Positions 42,003 through 52,345 of a stretch of 64,000 nucleotides of DNA are shown here, piece by piece. This DNA is from Medakamo hakoo (taxonomy: Eukaryota > Chlorophyta > Trebouxiophyceae > Coccomyxaceae). The notes beneath the pieces are model-generated. The model searched no databases and had not been told where the DNA came from. It was given only the letters and a program-made list of their open reading frames with translations. The first letter of the stretch is position 1; the number at the start of each line of letters is the position of its first letter. Location of the stretch: the NCBI GenBank assembly GCA_026636295.1, contig CP089459.1, positions 992,001 to 1,056,000 on the forward strand, in the 5' to 3' direction. The translations under genes and the position numbers were made by a program.

Positions 42003-43724
42003 CTAAACCGCGGCCGTCGGCGCGCTGCCAAACCCGCTCGCTCTGCCATGAGATGGCGTGTACGGCCCGTCGGCCAGCTCAAAGCCCGCCCCACCCTCTG
42101 GGTCGCCCGCCAGTGCGGCCGCGACAGCGGCGGCGCCCAGCGCGACGCACGCCTCCGGGTCGATGCCATCCCGCGGCTCCTGCCCCACCAGGCGGGCGAT
42201 GGCGGAGCGCAGGGCGGGCACCCGCGACCCGCCGCCAACTAGGATGGCGTGCGTGATGGTACGTGGGGGTGGGGCGTACTTGAGGTCGGCGGGCGCCTGG
42301 CGGGTCGACGGCGGGTTGGGCGGCTGCGCCACGCCAGCCAGCTGCACGCCCGCCTCCTTTGCCGTCGCTTCCACCAACGCCACGACCCGCTCCACCAGCG
42401 GCGCCGTCAAGTCTTCAAAGCGCGCCCGGGACAGGGCCACACGAGCAGCGGGGCCGCCAGGCACCAGGCGCAGCTCGACGTCCGTCGAGTCGGACGAGGA
42501 CAGGGCGACCTTGGCGCTCTCGGCCGCCGCGCGGAGGCCGAGCGCGGCCGCACCGCCGCCGTGCAGGATTTGGGGGGGCGGCGGGGACGGGAACGGCGGT
42601 GCGACGCTGGCGGAGCTGCCGCCGTCGGCCTCCTTCTTCGCGCCGGCTTTCACGCTGGCCGCCGCGGCCGCGGCCGTCCGGCCGATCATGCGCGCCACCC
42701 CCACCGCAGCCGCTTTCACGCCGGTGTCGTCGCCCGCCGCCGCGGCCGCCGCACCGGCCAACAAAGCCGCGACCGGGTGTTGGGCGGCCAGCCAGTCGGC
42801 CAGGGCGGCATCCCAGTCGCCCCCACCCAGCCGGGCGTCGCCGCCGGCCGCCAAAACTTCCAGCATGCCCTCAAACGCGTCGACGACCGCGACGTCGGTC
42901 GTGCCTCCTCCGACGTCCACGACCAAAACAGTCGCGTCAGTCGTCGGGTCTGGGTGCGGGAGCACGTCCGTGATGGCGGCCGCGGCCGCGGCGGCGGCCG
43001 CCCCGCCGCCGATGCCGTACGCGACGGCGGCGGCGACGGGCTCCGGAATCAGGCGGACGGCGGTCAGCCCAGCCGCTTTCGCTGCCGCTTCCGTCGCGGC
43101 CAGCTGGGCGGGCGAGTGCCGGGCCGGGACGGTGATGACGGCGGCGGAGACGGGCCGGCCGGCACCACCCCGTTCGAGCGGCCCACCGGCGCGGGCCAAG
43201 AGGTGGGCGAGCAAGACGCCGGCCACCGCGTCGGGGGGGAGGGCCTCGCCACGCGCGGGGCACCACCACTCCGCGCCACCGTCGAACGCTTCCACGAGGG
43301 CGGCGCCGCCGCCTAGTGTGGCGGCGTCGAAGCCACGGAACTTGCGACCCAACAGGCGTTTGGGCGTTGGGAACGTGTTGGCCGGGTTGGTGGAGGCGGC
43401 CGCGCGCGCGCGCTCGCCCACCAGCCACGCGAGGGTGGACGGATCGACCGCCACCCAGGACGGCGTCGTCGGCGCGCCCGTCTCGCGGTCGGGGACGATG
43501 GTGGGGCGGCCGGTGGGCGAGATGATGGCGATGGCGGAGTTGCAGGTGCCCAGGTCGATGCCGGCGACAACGGGTTGTTGCTGGGACGAGGGGGGCGGCG
43601 CCGGCGGCGGCGCCGGGTTGGAGGCGGCGCAGACGCATGGAGAGGCGCGGCGGAAGGCGCGGCGAAGCGGGCGCGCGGCGAGGCGGCTGGGCGCTCCCGC
43701 ACGCGCTACCCCGTGGGCTTGCAT
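42003..43724 (-). CDS. HSP70-type ATPase without a substrate-binding domain, organelle-targeted
   Basis: Intronless, 573 residues from ATG at 43724 (MQAHGVARAG). About 50 Arg/Ala/Ser-rich residues form a transit peptide. The HSP70 nucleotide-binding domain follows: VVAGIDLGTCNSAIAI (phosphate 1), NTFPTPKRLLGRKF, ITVPARHSPAQLAAT, RLIPEPVAAAVAYG, VLVVDVGGGTTDVAVV (phosphate 2) and HAILVGGGSRVPALRSAI. The protein ends about 50 residues after the last motif ([17 protein letters not shown]), so the peptide-binding domain is missing, as in STCH-like proteins. An Ala-rich insertion separates lobes. Client binding in the classical way is not expected. It converges with APE2 over 90 bp. Confidence 0.82.
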   Translation of the reverse strand: MQAHGVARAGAPSRLAARPLRRAFRRASPCVCAASNPAPPPAPPPSSQQQPVVAGIDLGTCNSAIAIISPTGRPTIVPDRETGAPTTPSWVAVDPSTLAWLVGERARAAASTNPANTFPTPKRLLGRKFRGFDAATLGGGAALVEAFDGGAEWWCPARGEALPPDAVAGVLLAHLLARAGGPLERGGAGRPVSAAVITVPARHSPAQLAATEAAAKAAGLTAVRLIPEPVAAAVAYGIGGGAAAAAAAAAITDVLPHPDPTTDATVLVVDVGGGTTDVAVVDAFEGMLEVLAAGGDARLGGGDWDAALADWLAAQHPVAALLAGAAAAAAGDDTGVKAAAVGVARMIGRTAAAAAASVKAGAKKEADGGSSASVAPPFPSPPPPQILHGGGAAALGLRAAAESAKVALSSSDSTDVELRLVPGGPAARVALSRARFEDLTAPLVERVVALVEATAKEAGVQLAGVAQPPNPPSTRQAPADLKYAPPPRTITHAILVGGGSRVPALRSAIARLVGQEPRDGIDPEACVALGAAAVAAALAGDPEGGAGFELADGPYTPSHGRASGFGSAPTAAV

Positions 43725-43942
43725 CGCCAGAGGCAAGCCGTGCGGCTGCGGGGTGGAGGGCTGTGGCGGGCGAGGGGGTTTGAGACGGGAGGGCGCCCCC
43801 CGCGGGAAATGAAGCAGAGTGTGTGAGAACACGCGTCGGCCCGGACGCGTGCCTCGCAAGTCACTAGCGCGACGCCACAAAAAAAAACTTGGGTGTGTTG
43901 CAAAAAAAACGCGCGCGCCACACAGGGGGCGGGAAATCCCAC
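43725..43942. promoter_or_regulatory. Divergent promoter of HSP70-type and DUF455 genes
   Basis: 218 bases with two A-runs (43877-43885 and 43901-43908). No heat-shock element of the nGAAn repeat type was seen. Confidence 0.35.
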
Positions 43943-45255
43943 ATGCACCGCCTGGCTTTTCGCGGCGTTACCTTGCTCAGGACCGCGCCCACCAGGCCCA
44001 GACTGCTGGCGGTGAGCGCGGCGCCGCCCATGACCGTGGTGGAGGCGCCGGCCGCGCCGGCCGCGGCCGCCGACCCGCGCTTTGCCGGCCCGCCCCAGCC
44101 TGGCGAGTCCATTCTGTGGGCCACCCAACGCATCTTGCGCGCCGCCTCCCCGGAAGAAAAAGCCCGCCTGTGCGAAGCCGCGTTCGACCTGTTTCAAGAG
44201 GGGCGCCTCTCCCTGCCACCCGCGGCGGGCGGGCCTCCTTTGCCGGAAGACCTCCCGCCCGTCCCCGAAAAACCCGCGCGCGACGGCCGGGTCACCGTCC
44301 TGCCCCCACAAAAAGTCAAGCGTCTGAAAAAAGGAGGGACGGTCGAGTCTCGGGCCGCGATCTTACACGCCCTGGCCCACATTGAAAGCTGGGCCGTCGA
44401 CGTGTTTGCGGACATCATCGCACGCTTCGGCGCCGACCCCGCCTACCCCCTCCCCGCGGCTTTTTACGCGGATTTCATCCGCGGCATGAAGGAGGAATGC
44501 TCGCACTTCAGGGCGCTGGAACGCCGCCTCATCGACACGGGCTTCAGCTACGGCCACTTTGACGCGCACGACGGCCTGTGGGCGTCGGCCGCGGAGACGG
44601 CTCACTCCCTGCCGGCGCGCCTGGCGGTCGAGCACTGCGTGCACGAAGCGCGCGGGCTGGACACGCTGCCGTCAACGATCGGGAAGTTTGAGCGGGCGGG
44701 CGACGTGGCGTCCGTGGCCGTCCTGCGCGACGTGATTTACCCGGTAAGGCTATCCTGGGGTGGGTGGGACGGGCGTGAACGCTGCGCCCGCCCTTGTCTC
44801 CGCCGCCGCCCGGACGTGGAGCCCGGACGACAGGGCAAGGTGGGAAGCGTGTGCTCGCTTTTTTCGTTTTTCCATTCTCACCGTCCACGCCCTCCCTGTC
44901 TCCACCATCCGCGCTGTAGGAGGAAGTCACGCACTGTGCGGCCGGCGTGCGGTGGCTGAACTGGCTGCACGGCGTGGCGGTGGGTGGTGAAGGTGCGCCG
45001 GCAGACGCCGTCGCGGCCGCGGCGGGCGCAGCCTGGGCGGCTGAAGCCCGGGCGCACGCCACCCCACAGGCCTGGTTTCACTCCCTGGTGAGGCAGCACT
45101 TCAAGGGAAGTTTGAAGCCACCTTTCAACGTGGACGCGCGCGAGCGGGCGGGCTTCACGGGCGAGTGGTATGAGCCGTTGGCCACGCCGCCGGGCGGGGC
45201 GGGCGTCGCGGGCGCGCCCGGAAGCAGGGCCGGGCCGAAGGAGGCGGCAGTGTAA
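43943..45255 (+). CDS. DUF455 (COG2833) ferritin-like protein
   Basis: Exons 43943-44743 and 44920-45255 give 378 residues. Possible metal ligands fall in a four-helix pattern: HALAHIESWAVDVFAD, MKEECSHFRALERRL, VEHCVHEARGLD and, after the splice, YPEEVTHCAAGVRWL (ExxH pairs). This is the DUF455 family, ferritin-like proteins related in fold to MiaE, with no settled reaction. The C-terminal FHSLVRQHFKGSLKPPFN is the family's closing motif. A basic N-terminus (MHRLAFRGVTLLRTAPTRP) suggests a mitochondrial or plastid target; ATG at 44030 is the alternative. The intron is 176 bp, ending GCTGTAG. Confidence 0.85.
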
Positions 45256-45485
45256 GACACTCTGTGTAGGAACTCTCATGTGTGTTCGTCATTGTGCGTA
45301 CGCGCACGCAGGCGCCTGGCCGATCGCTGCCCGGGAATGATGGGCAGAGCGGGGCGGAGGAGGGAGGTGTGGAAAACACGCGCGCCTGTCTGGTGGTTGC
45401 CGCGTCCGAGCGCACGTGGCCCCACACCGAAGTCTTTCGTTGCACGGAGTGAAAGGAAAAAAAAGCTCCCGCTCTTCCCCCACCC

Positions 45486-47806
45486 ATGGCCCTCGTCGGC
45501 GGCGGCGGCCACGATCCGCCGGGCGGTGGCGGCCACCTGTTCGCCCCGCCCGAATTCCTGGAGCCGGCCGGCGGGTCGGCCGAGCTGGAGACGGCGCTCG
45601 GCGGGCTTTCCTTCTCCACACACGGCGGCGCTGCCGCTGCGGCCGCTGCCGACCGCGCGGCAGCCGCTCCGCCCTCCTCTTCAGCCGTGCCTATTGCGAT
45701 CCCGGGCGGGCCGGGCGGCTTGCGTCGCCCCGGGCCTGGTGGCCTGGGCGGCGTGCCAGGTGCGTGAGTGAGGCGGGGACGCGGAGGGACTTATGGGGGA
45801 AGTCGAGTCGAAGGATGCGGCTCCCCGCTCGACGCCGGACTGGGCTACCGTCGAGAGAGGCTCACGCCGGTGGCTTGCTGCCGCTGCGCCGCCTCGCACC
45901 CGTGACCGACCGCCCTGGACGGCCGCGCACGCGTGTCTCGCTTGCTCCGGGCCGGGTGGATGGGGCTCCCGGCCGCGGCAAGGGCCCGGCGCGGCCGTGA
46001 CTCAAGCCGCGACGCGGCCTTCCTTCTTTCTCCGCCCGCGCCTCTCTCAAACACTCACACGCACGCACACCGCCTTTGGGCCTTCCCACTCCTTCAGGCG
46101 ATGACCTGGCGTCCTTCATCCCCGTCGCCGGCACGGCCGACGGCGTGCCCCCGCCGCTGCCGTCCCCCTCTACGACGTCCGAACAACTGTCCGCCGCCTT
46201 TGCGGCCCGGTGCGAGGTCGGAGCGGCTGGCGGCGTCGCGACGGGACCGCTGGGCGTGCCGACGGGCGCGTCCGCGTCTGCGGGCGCGCCGCCGCTGCTG
46301 GCGGGCATTGATGAGGAGGACGACCTGGATTTAGTGTTTGGAGAGGTGAGATTGTGGAGAGGCGGGAGACGGGCCGACGGGGAAAACGCAACCAGCCATG
46401 CTAAGTGGTTTTTTCACTCGTTTTTTTTTCCGAAACTAAAACAGGACGACGACGACCTCCTCCGCGCCCTGGACACGGCCGGGCCTGGACATGGCCCCCC
46501 TCCACCAGGCGGCTCCGCCCTGTGGGCCGAGTACGGCGCGTCCGCGCCGGCGGCCGGCATGGCGGACTTTTACTTCCCTGGCTGCACGCCCGCCCACGGC
46601 CACCACCACGGCCACGGCCACCCATCCACGGCCGCCGGCGGCATCGGCGCCGCCGCGCCCGCCCGCCACCCGTCCACCGCCGGCTTCTCCATCGCGGCCG
46701 TGTCGCCCGCGGCGTTGCACGCAGAGTCGAATGGCGTGCCCATCCCCGCGGCGGGCGGCCTCACCCGGTCGTTTGCCGCGGCGGGCGGCCACCATTTCGG
46801 CACCGCCGCCGGCTCTGCCGCCTCCGACGCGGACGCGTGGCCGGTGGCGGCCTCCTTACCCGCCCACCTAGCCGCAGGTGGCCCCGGCAGCGTCCTGTCC
46901 CCCGCCCACGCCCGGGCGGGCGTCCCGGCGTATTTCCCGCGCGCGCCGTCTGCGCCCGTTCTCTGGCCAGGTGGCGTCGCGCCCGGCGGCGCCGGCGGCC
47001 ACCACCCCCACCCGCCCGCCATCCGGGGGTTTGCGGTCGGCACCCCACCCGTCGGCTCCGCGCCCGGCACGTCTGGTTTCTTGGTCGGCAGCCTGGGCGC
47101 CGGCGGTGCGGGCTCCGCGCTCGCGTCGTCGCTCTCCGGTTCCATCGGCCGGTCCGCCAGCCGCGGTGGCGGCTCGGGTCCGGGCGCGGGCCGCCCGCTG
47201 TCTGCGACGTCGCCCGCGCTCAAGCACTCGTCCTCGCACGGCAGCTCCCTGGCCCGGGCGGCGGTGGCAGCGGCTGCTGCCGCGGGCGCGCCTGCTTCGC
47301 GCGCGGGCCGCGTGTCTCGCCCGCCCCGCCGCCCGCTGGACGACGACGACGGCTCCTTTGAATCTGGGTCGTACGGCGCCGGCGGGCCAGGGTCGTTCGG
47401 CGCGGGCGGGTCCGGCTCGGGCGGCCGTGGCGCGGGCGGCGGGCGCAAGCACCACAACCCCTGGAGCGTGGAGGAGACGGAAGCCCTCGTCGCGGGCGTG
47501 GAGGCCTGCGGCGGCGGCAAGTGGGCCGACATCAAAAAACTGGGGTGGGCGACCATCGACGGCCGGTCGGCTGTCGACCTGAAAGACAAGTGGCGCAACC
47601 TGACGCGCCTGGTGTCGCTGCCGTCGGCGCTGCCGCGCGCGGTCGCGCGGTCGGCGGCCGAACCCGGCGGCGAGAAACGGCGGCTGCCGCCCGAACTGCT
47701 GGAACGGGTGCGCGCCCTCATGCCCGCCGACCCGGACATGCCGTACGGCCGCATCACGGCCAGCCGGGCGCCTGGGGCGCGGTCCCGGGCCCGCAACCGC
47801 CGGTGA
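45486..47806 (+). CDS. Telobox Myb protein (TRF-like)
   Basis: Exons 45486-45759, 46098-46345 and 46445-47806 give 627 residues. The single Myb domain at about 511-560 reads NPWSVEETEALVAGVEACGG ... WADIKKLGW ... VDLKDKWRNL; VDLKDKWRN is the telobox that binds TTAGGG-type telomere repeats in plant TRF-like and SMH proteins and animal TRFs. The remaining 500 residues are Gly/Ala/Ser/His low complexity with an acidic patch (DEEDDLDLVFGEDDDD) formed across the second intron. A basic tail follows the Myb domain. No linker-histone or dimerisation domain is visible. Telomere or promoter binding is inferred from the motif. Confidence 0.82.
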
Positions 47807-48080
47807 CTTGAAACATCACATCATGTACCATAAGAAAATGACCCGCCCCCATGTTTTTCTCCCCTGCCTATTCCCGTCTTTTGCGTTGTACAAAAACAAA
47901 AACAAAAAAACAGTGCGTGCGTGCGTGCGTGCGTGCCCCCCCTCCCCCCGTGGTGTCGCGGAGAGACGGAATAGAGAGTTGTCGTTGAGAGAGGGGATGG
48001 ACAAGGACGAGTTTGTTGGGCAAAACCTCTCTTCCCGTTGTGTGTGTGTGTGTGTTTTGTTTTCCTGCATGACCGACCAC
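47807..48080. other. Convergent 3' region
   Basis: Shared 3' space of the telobox Myb and RRM genes. It has GTGC-type repeats near 47913-47935 and a short GT run near 48038-48056. No gene was seen. Confidence 0.5.
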
Positions 48081-48938
48081 TCACCGCCTGCCACGGGGAG
48101 AACGCGACCGCGACCGCGACCTCCGCCGCCCACCGCCACCGCCACCGCCGCCAGGCGACCGGGACCGGGCGCGCGGACGGTCGTACCGGTCGTACCGATC
48201 GCGCGAGCCGCCCCCGCCTCCGCCACCCCCACCTCCGCCGCCGCCCGGCCGCGGCGCGCCACACCTGTTGCACGCGTCGCGCCGCGCAAAGTTCGTGTTG
48301 CCGCACTGGCCGCATGGCCAGTCGCCCGGCGCGCTGGTGGCGGGGGGTGGAGGGCCGCCATACCCGCCTCCGCCGCCGCCGCCGCCACCACCGCCGCCGC
48401 CGGGCTTGGGCGCGCCGCACCGGTTGCACTGCGGCCGCCACCCAAAGTTTGTGTTGCCGCACTGGCACGGCCAGTCGGGTTCGCGGGGGCCGCCGCCACG
48501 CCCGCCGCCGCCACGCCCGCCGCCACGGCCGCCGCCGCCTCCTTGCCAGCCGCCTCCACCGCCGCCGCCCCACCCGCCACCACCCCCGCCCGCGTGCGGC
48601 GGCGGCGGCGGCGGCGCTTTCGACTCGGCGAGGGACACCTTGATGACGGCGCCCTCCTTCCCGCCCGGGAAGGGCTTCCCGTCAAACCACTGGACGGCGG
48701 ACGCCGCGGAGAACGGGTCTTCGTACTGCACCGTGCCATCGCCTTTCAGCGCGCCCGTCTCCTTGTCCCGGTACAGCCACACCCGCTTCCCACCCCGCTT
48801 TTTGTCGGGCTTGATGACGCCGATGCTGCCAAAATGCTCGGCGACCGCGGCTTCGGTTGTGTCTGACGGCAGGCCCGACACGTAGACGGTGTCGGTGTCC
48901 GGCACGTCAAAGGACAGGGTGTCCGGGTTGAAGGCCAT
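48081..48938 (-). CDS. RRM and double RanBP2 zinc-finger RNA-binding protein (TAF15/FUS-like)
   Basis: Intronless, 285 residues. The RRM occupies about 18-105 (TVYVSGLPSDTTEAAVAEHF ... RVWLYRDKETGALKGDGTVQ ... AIKVSLAE-like end). Two RanBP2-type zinc fingers follow: DWPCQCGNTNFGWRPQCNRC and DWPCGQCGNTNFARRDACNR, each with four Cys, separated and flanked by long polyglycine and RGG stretches. An Arg/Ser tail (RSRSPG ... RSRSRSRSP) closes the protein. This is the FET/TAF15b architecture of plants, acting in transcription and splicing, with two fingers rather than the single one of animal FUS. The Gly runs are coded by GGN repeats. Confidence 0.9.
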   Translation of the reverse strand: MAFNPDTLSFDVPDTDTVYVSGLPSDTTEAAVAEHFGSIGVIKPDKKRGGKRVWLYRDKETGALKGDGTVQYEDPFSAASAVQWFDGKPFPGGKEGAVIKVSLAESKAPPPPPPHAGGGGGGWGGGGGGGWQGGGGGRGGGRGGGGRGGGPREPDWPCQCGNTNFGWRPQCNRCGAPKPGGGGGGGGGGGGGYGGPPPPATSAPGDWPCGQCGNTNFARRDACNRCGAPRPGGGGGGGGGGGGGSRDRYDRYDRPRARSRSPGGGGGGGGRRRSRSRSRSPRGRR

Positions 48939-49369
48939 GGCGTGTGTCTTTTGCGTTGGCCTGGGGCCGGGCGGCACGATGATGAGGGCACAGGTTGAAG
49001 GTCTGATGAGGATGGTCGTCGAGCGAGAATCGCCGCCGGCTTTTTTCTCCCCTCCCGCGCCCAAAAACGAGGCCGCGCGCGGGTGATTAGCGCACCAGTT
49101 GCTTTGATGCGATGACAGGAACCGATAAGGCGTCTGCTGAGACGAGTTGGGCGGAAGGAGGGCGACAAGGGCCCACGCGGGACGGGCGAAAAGAAGAGCC
49201 GAGCCGGCGAGAGATGGGGAGTGTGGCATGCTCGTCCTCGACCTCTCTCCCATGCAACACACGGCCGCCCCACGGCAAAATTCAAAGGCACCGGCACAAC
49301 TCGGGACTAAAAAAGCAACAACACAGACCCCCCCCCTCACTCTTGTCCCCCTTCTCTCTTCCCCTTTCT
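48939..49369. other. Intergenic region between RRM and PAM genes
   Basis: Promoter side of the RRM gene and 3' side of PAM. It has an A/T-containing segment near 49285-49325 but no repeat, RNA gene or supported ORF. Confidence 0.5.
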
Positions 49370-52345
49370 TCAAGCCTGGTGGTCGAGCGTTTCCCGCCGC
49401 CGCTCGGCCGCTGCCGCCCGCCGCCGCGCGCGCACCATCAAAAAACCGACGCCGCCCACGACCACGGCCGCCGCGCCCAGCGTGTGCGGGGCCGGTGCCG
49501 ACTCCGGCATGGCGGCGACAGCCCGGCGATCCGCGGACGCGGCCCAGGCCGCGGCGGCGGAGCGGACGGAGGCGAGGCGGCCGGCCAAGGTCGGGACGGT
49601 TGGGGATGACGGGTCGGCGGGTGGTGCAGGTTCGTCGTCCCCACCGCCGCCGCCGTCGTCGCCAAAGGCCGCGTCCTCCTCCGGGTGTGGCGGAGGGTCG
49701 TGGTCGACGTGGTGGTCGTGCGTGGAGTGGGACGACGAGCCCCCTCCTTCGTCGCCGCTCTCACCACCTCGACTCCCGTCCTCGTCCGCCCCGCCACCAC
49801 CACCGCCGCCGCCGCCGCCGTGGTGGTGGTCGTGGTGGTGGTGCTGGACGGGGTCCGCCGCCACGCCCGCCGCGGCTTCCGCCGCCAGCGCTGCCGCCGC
49901 CTGGGCGCGGACCGCATCAGCGGACGCGTGCATGGCCGCCCACGCGTCCCGGGCGGGCGTCGCGCTCTTGCCGCCCTCGTCCACGTCCGCAGCCACGGCA
50001 CTCCCACCACCCGGCAGCAGGATGAATTTCCTGACGGCGCCCGTCCCGTCGGCGTGCGTCTCGCCGATGACGAGCGCCAGCGGCCGGTCGCCCCCGCCGT
50101 ACCGGGCGGGCGCGGCCATGACGGCCAGGTCGTGCGGCGCGTCCGCGCCCGGCAGGTCCCACACTTCCTCCGCGCCGTCGACGAACACGGCGGCTGTGCC
50201 ACCACCACCTGCCTGCGGCGGCGGGCTGGGCGGCTGGTCCTTCAGCAGGACGGCGCGGGCGGGGGAGCCGGGCGCGTCCCGGTCCCAGACCAAGGCAATG
50301 AAGGAGCCGTACGGCCCCGGCGCGACCGCGTAGACGGCGCCGTGCTTGGACAGGTCCCAGGAGCCGACGGGCGCGCCGGACGCCAGGTCAAACCCACGGA
50401 CGGCCTTGCGCTCGCGGTCCGCCGCCACCAACAGTCCCGCGCACTCGTCCAGGGCAACGGCGTGGACGACGACCGGCCCGCTGGACGCCGACCCGCCCGC
50501 CCCCGCGGCGGCGACGTCGTAGTCGGCGACCCAGGCCCCGTCCGGCGCGAAGCGCGCGACGCGCGACCCGCAGTATCCGTCCGCGACGAAGACGTCGCCC
50601 GAGCCCGCGACCGCAACGTGCGTGGGCTGACACAAGTGGTGAGGGCCGGCGCCCGGCTCGCCGGGCGTGCCCAGGGTCTGCTCGATGGACGACCCGTCGG
50701 CGGACAGCAGGAAGGCGGCGTGCGCGCCCGTGTCGGCGACCCAGGCACGGCCGGCGCCCTCGCGCAGGAGGGGCGTGACCATGTGGGGCATGAGGAACAG
50801 GCCGGCGCCCGCGCTGCCGACGACGGCGCCGGAATCGGCGTCCACGCTGATCAGGGTAGAGTCCGGGATGGGGGCGGGTGGGGGCCCGCCGTCGCCCGCA
50901 CGGAACTCGTGGGAGAAGCGGTCGAACGAGCCGCGGCCCCAGGGGCGGCCCGCGCGGTGCAGGACGGTGAGCGTGCCGTTGCCGGCCCAGGCCACGCCCG
51001 TGGCCTGGCCCAGGCCGGGCACGGACGCGGCGTCGCCCGCCGCGGCGGACGACACGGCCGCACCGTCGGCCGCACCGCCGCCCGTGGGCTTGCCCGCCGC
51101 GCCGCCGCCTTGGGGGGGCGGGCCGGACGTCGGCGCCCGGCCGCCGGGCCCGTCCCGCAGGCCGGGCGGGAAGGCGTCGGCCGGCTCGGGGACGGCGGCC
51201 AGCCCTTTGGCCACCCCGCCCGGCCCGCGCCTGTCCGCCACGGCCGGGCCCGCGTCCACGCACGTGCCAAAGGCGGGGAGCGCGCTCCAGGCCATCATGT
51301 AGAGGTTGCACATTTCGTCCGCGTGCGTGGCGCCGGCGTGGACGGCGTGGCCCACGCCCGTCGTGTTGAATTCGCACGTCACAGTCAGGCGGTCGCCCGG
51401 CCAGAACGTCAGGGGCTCGGCGAGCGGCGTGAAGCCTTGCGGCAGTTGGGGCGAGCGCGACGCGACGCGCGTCAGCGGCGGGTCGGCGCTCCTGCCGTCC
51501 CGGCGGAACGCCTTGGGCGGGCCCGTCTCCAGGTAGACTTCCCTGCCCAGGTCGTGCGTGTGCACGCGGAACGCAAAGGCGTGCGCCGGTTCGAAGCCGC
51601 GCAAGCAGCAGGCGTTGGGCACGAGCACGGTCTCCACGCGGGGGGGGAGGCTGAAAAAGCGCGCCCACATCGTGAGGCCCGCAGAAAAGGGGACGGGGTC
51701 GGCCGTCAGGGACAGGCGCACTCCAGACGCATCGTCGGCGGGGCGCGTCTGTGTGTAGTGGACTTGCAGGACGAGGGAGCGCGTCCCGGCACCGCCGCCC
51801 AGCCGGAAGCCCGCACCCTCGGGCAGCACGGCAGGCGGCGCGTCTTTGGCCCACCCGTACAGGACGTGCTGCGAGGCCGGGTTCCCGCCGCCGCACACGT
51901 TGTGGCCGCGGCACTCCCAGACGGGCGCGTCCGTGGGCGGGGCCTCGCAACCTGTGATGGCAAGGGTTGGGGCGGGGCGTGAGTTTTTTTTACTCCAGCA
52001 GCGCCCCGTGGGGGGGAAGGCGGGCTGGACGCGCGCGGCCAATGGGCAGTGGGGGGCCGCGCCGCCGCCACGCGCGCACACAACCCAACTCCCCACCCCT
52101 CGCCATCCCTGCTCACCAAACAGCAGCATGTGGTGCACCGTCTGCGCGGACGACAGCGGGCGCACGCCCGTCAGGCGGAGCGGCGTGTCCCCGCCGCCCG
52201 GCAGCGGCACGGACGTGCACAGGTACATTTCCGCTTCCTTTGTTTCGTAGGGCGGCATGCGGACTTCGACCTCCTCCTGGGTGGTCGACGCCGCGGCCGC
52301 CGCCGCCGCCGCCGCCAGGAGGAGAAAGGCCGCGGCGGCCTTCAT
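49370..52345 (-). CDS. PAM: Bifunctional peptidylglycine alpha-amidating monooxygenase (PHM-PAL)
   Basis: Exons in coding order 52345-52117 and 51951-49370 give 936 residues. A signal peptide ([19 protein letters not shown]) is followed by the PHM copper domain: HHMLLFG (residues 71-77), LQVHYTQ, FRVHTHDLG and the Met ligand in DEMCNLYMMAW. The PAL lyase propeller covers about 400-720 with NHL repeats such as QPTHVAVAGSGDVFVADGY and CGSRVARFAPDG, and a zinc-type His in PHDLAV. Together they convert Gly-extended peptides to amides. A His/Asp-rich segment near 776-786 and a membrane helix near 905-925 (LGAAAVVVGGVGFLMV) with a short basic cytosolic tail end the protein. Active amidating enzymes are known from Chlamydomonas cilia and Golgi. 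Confidence 0.92.
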   Translation of the reverse strand: MKAAAAFLLLAAAAAAAAASTTQEEVEVRMPPYETKEAEMYLCTSVPLPGGGDTPLRLTGVRPLSSAQTVHHMLLFGEQGWRGVGSWVVCARGGGAAPHCPLAARVQPAFPPTGRCWSKKNSRPAPTLAITGCEAPPTDAPVWECRGHNVCGGGNPASQHVLYGWAKDAPPAVLPEGAGFRLGGGAGTRSLVLQVHYTQTRPADDASGVRLSLTADPVPFSAGLTMWARFFSLPPRVETVLVPNACCLRGFEPAHAFAFRVHTHDLGREVYLETGPPKAFRRDGRSADPPLTRVASRSPQLPQGFTPLAEPLTFWPGDRLTVTCEFNTTGVGHAVHAGATHADEMCNLYMMAWSALPAFGTCVDAGPAVADRRGPGGVAKGLAAVPEPADAFPPGLRDGPGGRAPTSGPPPQGGGAAGKPTGGGAADGAAVSSAAAGDAASVPGLGQATGVAWAGNGTLTVLHRAGRPWGRGSFDRFSHEFRAGDGGPPPAPIPDSTLISVDADSGAVVGSAGAGLFLMPHMVTPLLREGAGRAWVADTGAHAAFLLSADGSSIEQTLGTPGEPGAGPHHLCQPTHVAVAGSGDVFVADGYCGSRVARFAPDGAWVADYDVAAAGAGGSASSGPVVVHAVALDECAGLLVAADRERKAVRGFDLASGAPVGSWDLSKHGAVYAVAPGPYGSFIALVWDRDAPGSPARAVLLKDQPPSPPPQAGGGGTAAVFVDGAEEVWDLPGADAPHDLAVMAAPARYGGGDRPLALVIGETHADGTGAVRKFILLPGGGSAVAADVDEGGKSATPARDAWAAMHASADAVRAQAAAALAAEAAAGVAADPVQHHHHDHHHGGGGGGGGGGADEDGSRGGESGDEGGGSSSHSTHDHHVDHDPPPHPEEDAAFGDDGGGGGDDEPAPPADPSSPTVPTLAGRLASVRSAAAAWAASADRRAVAAMPESAPAPHTLGAAAVVVGGVGFLMVRARRRAAAAERRRETLDHQA

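Noticed and set aside
42058-43812. Plus-strand open frame of 584 residues
   Set aside because: Antisense to the HSP70 ATPase domain, whose motifs are unmistakable on the minus strand.
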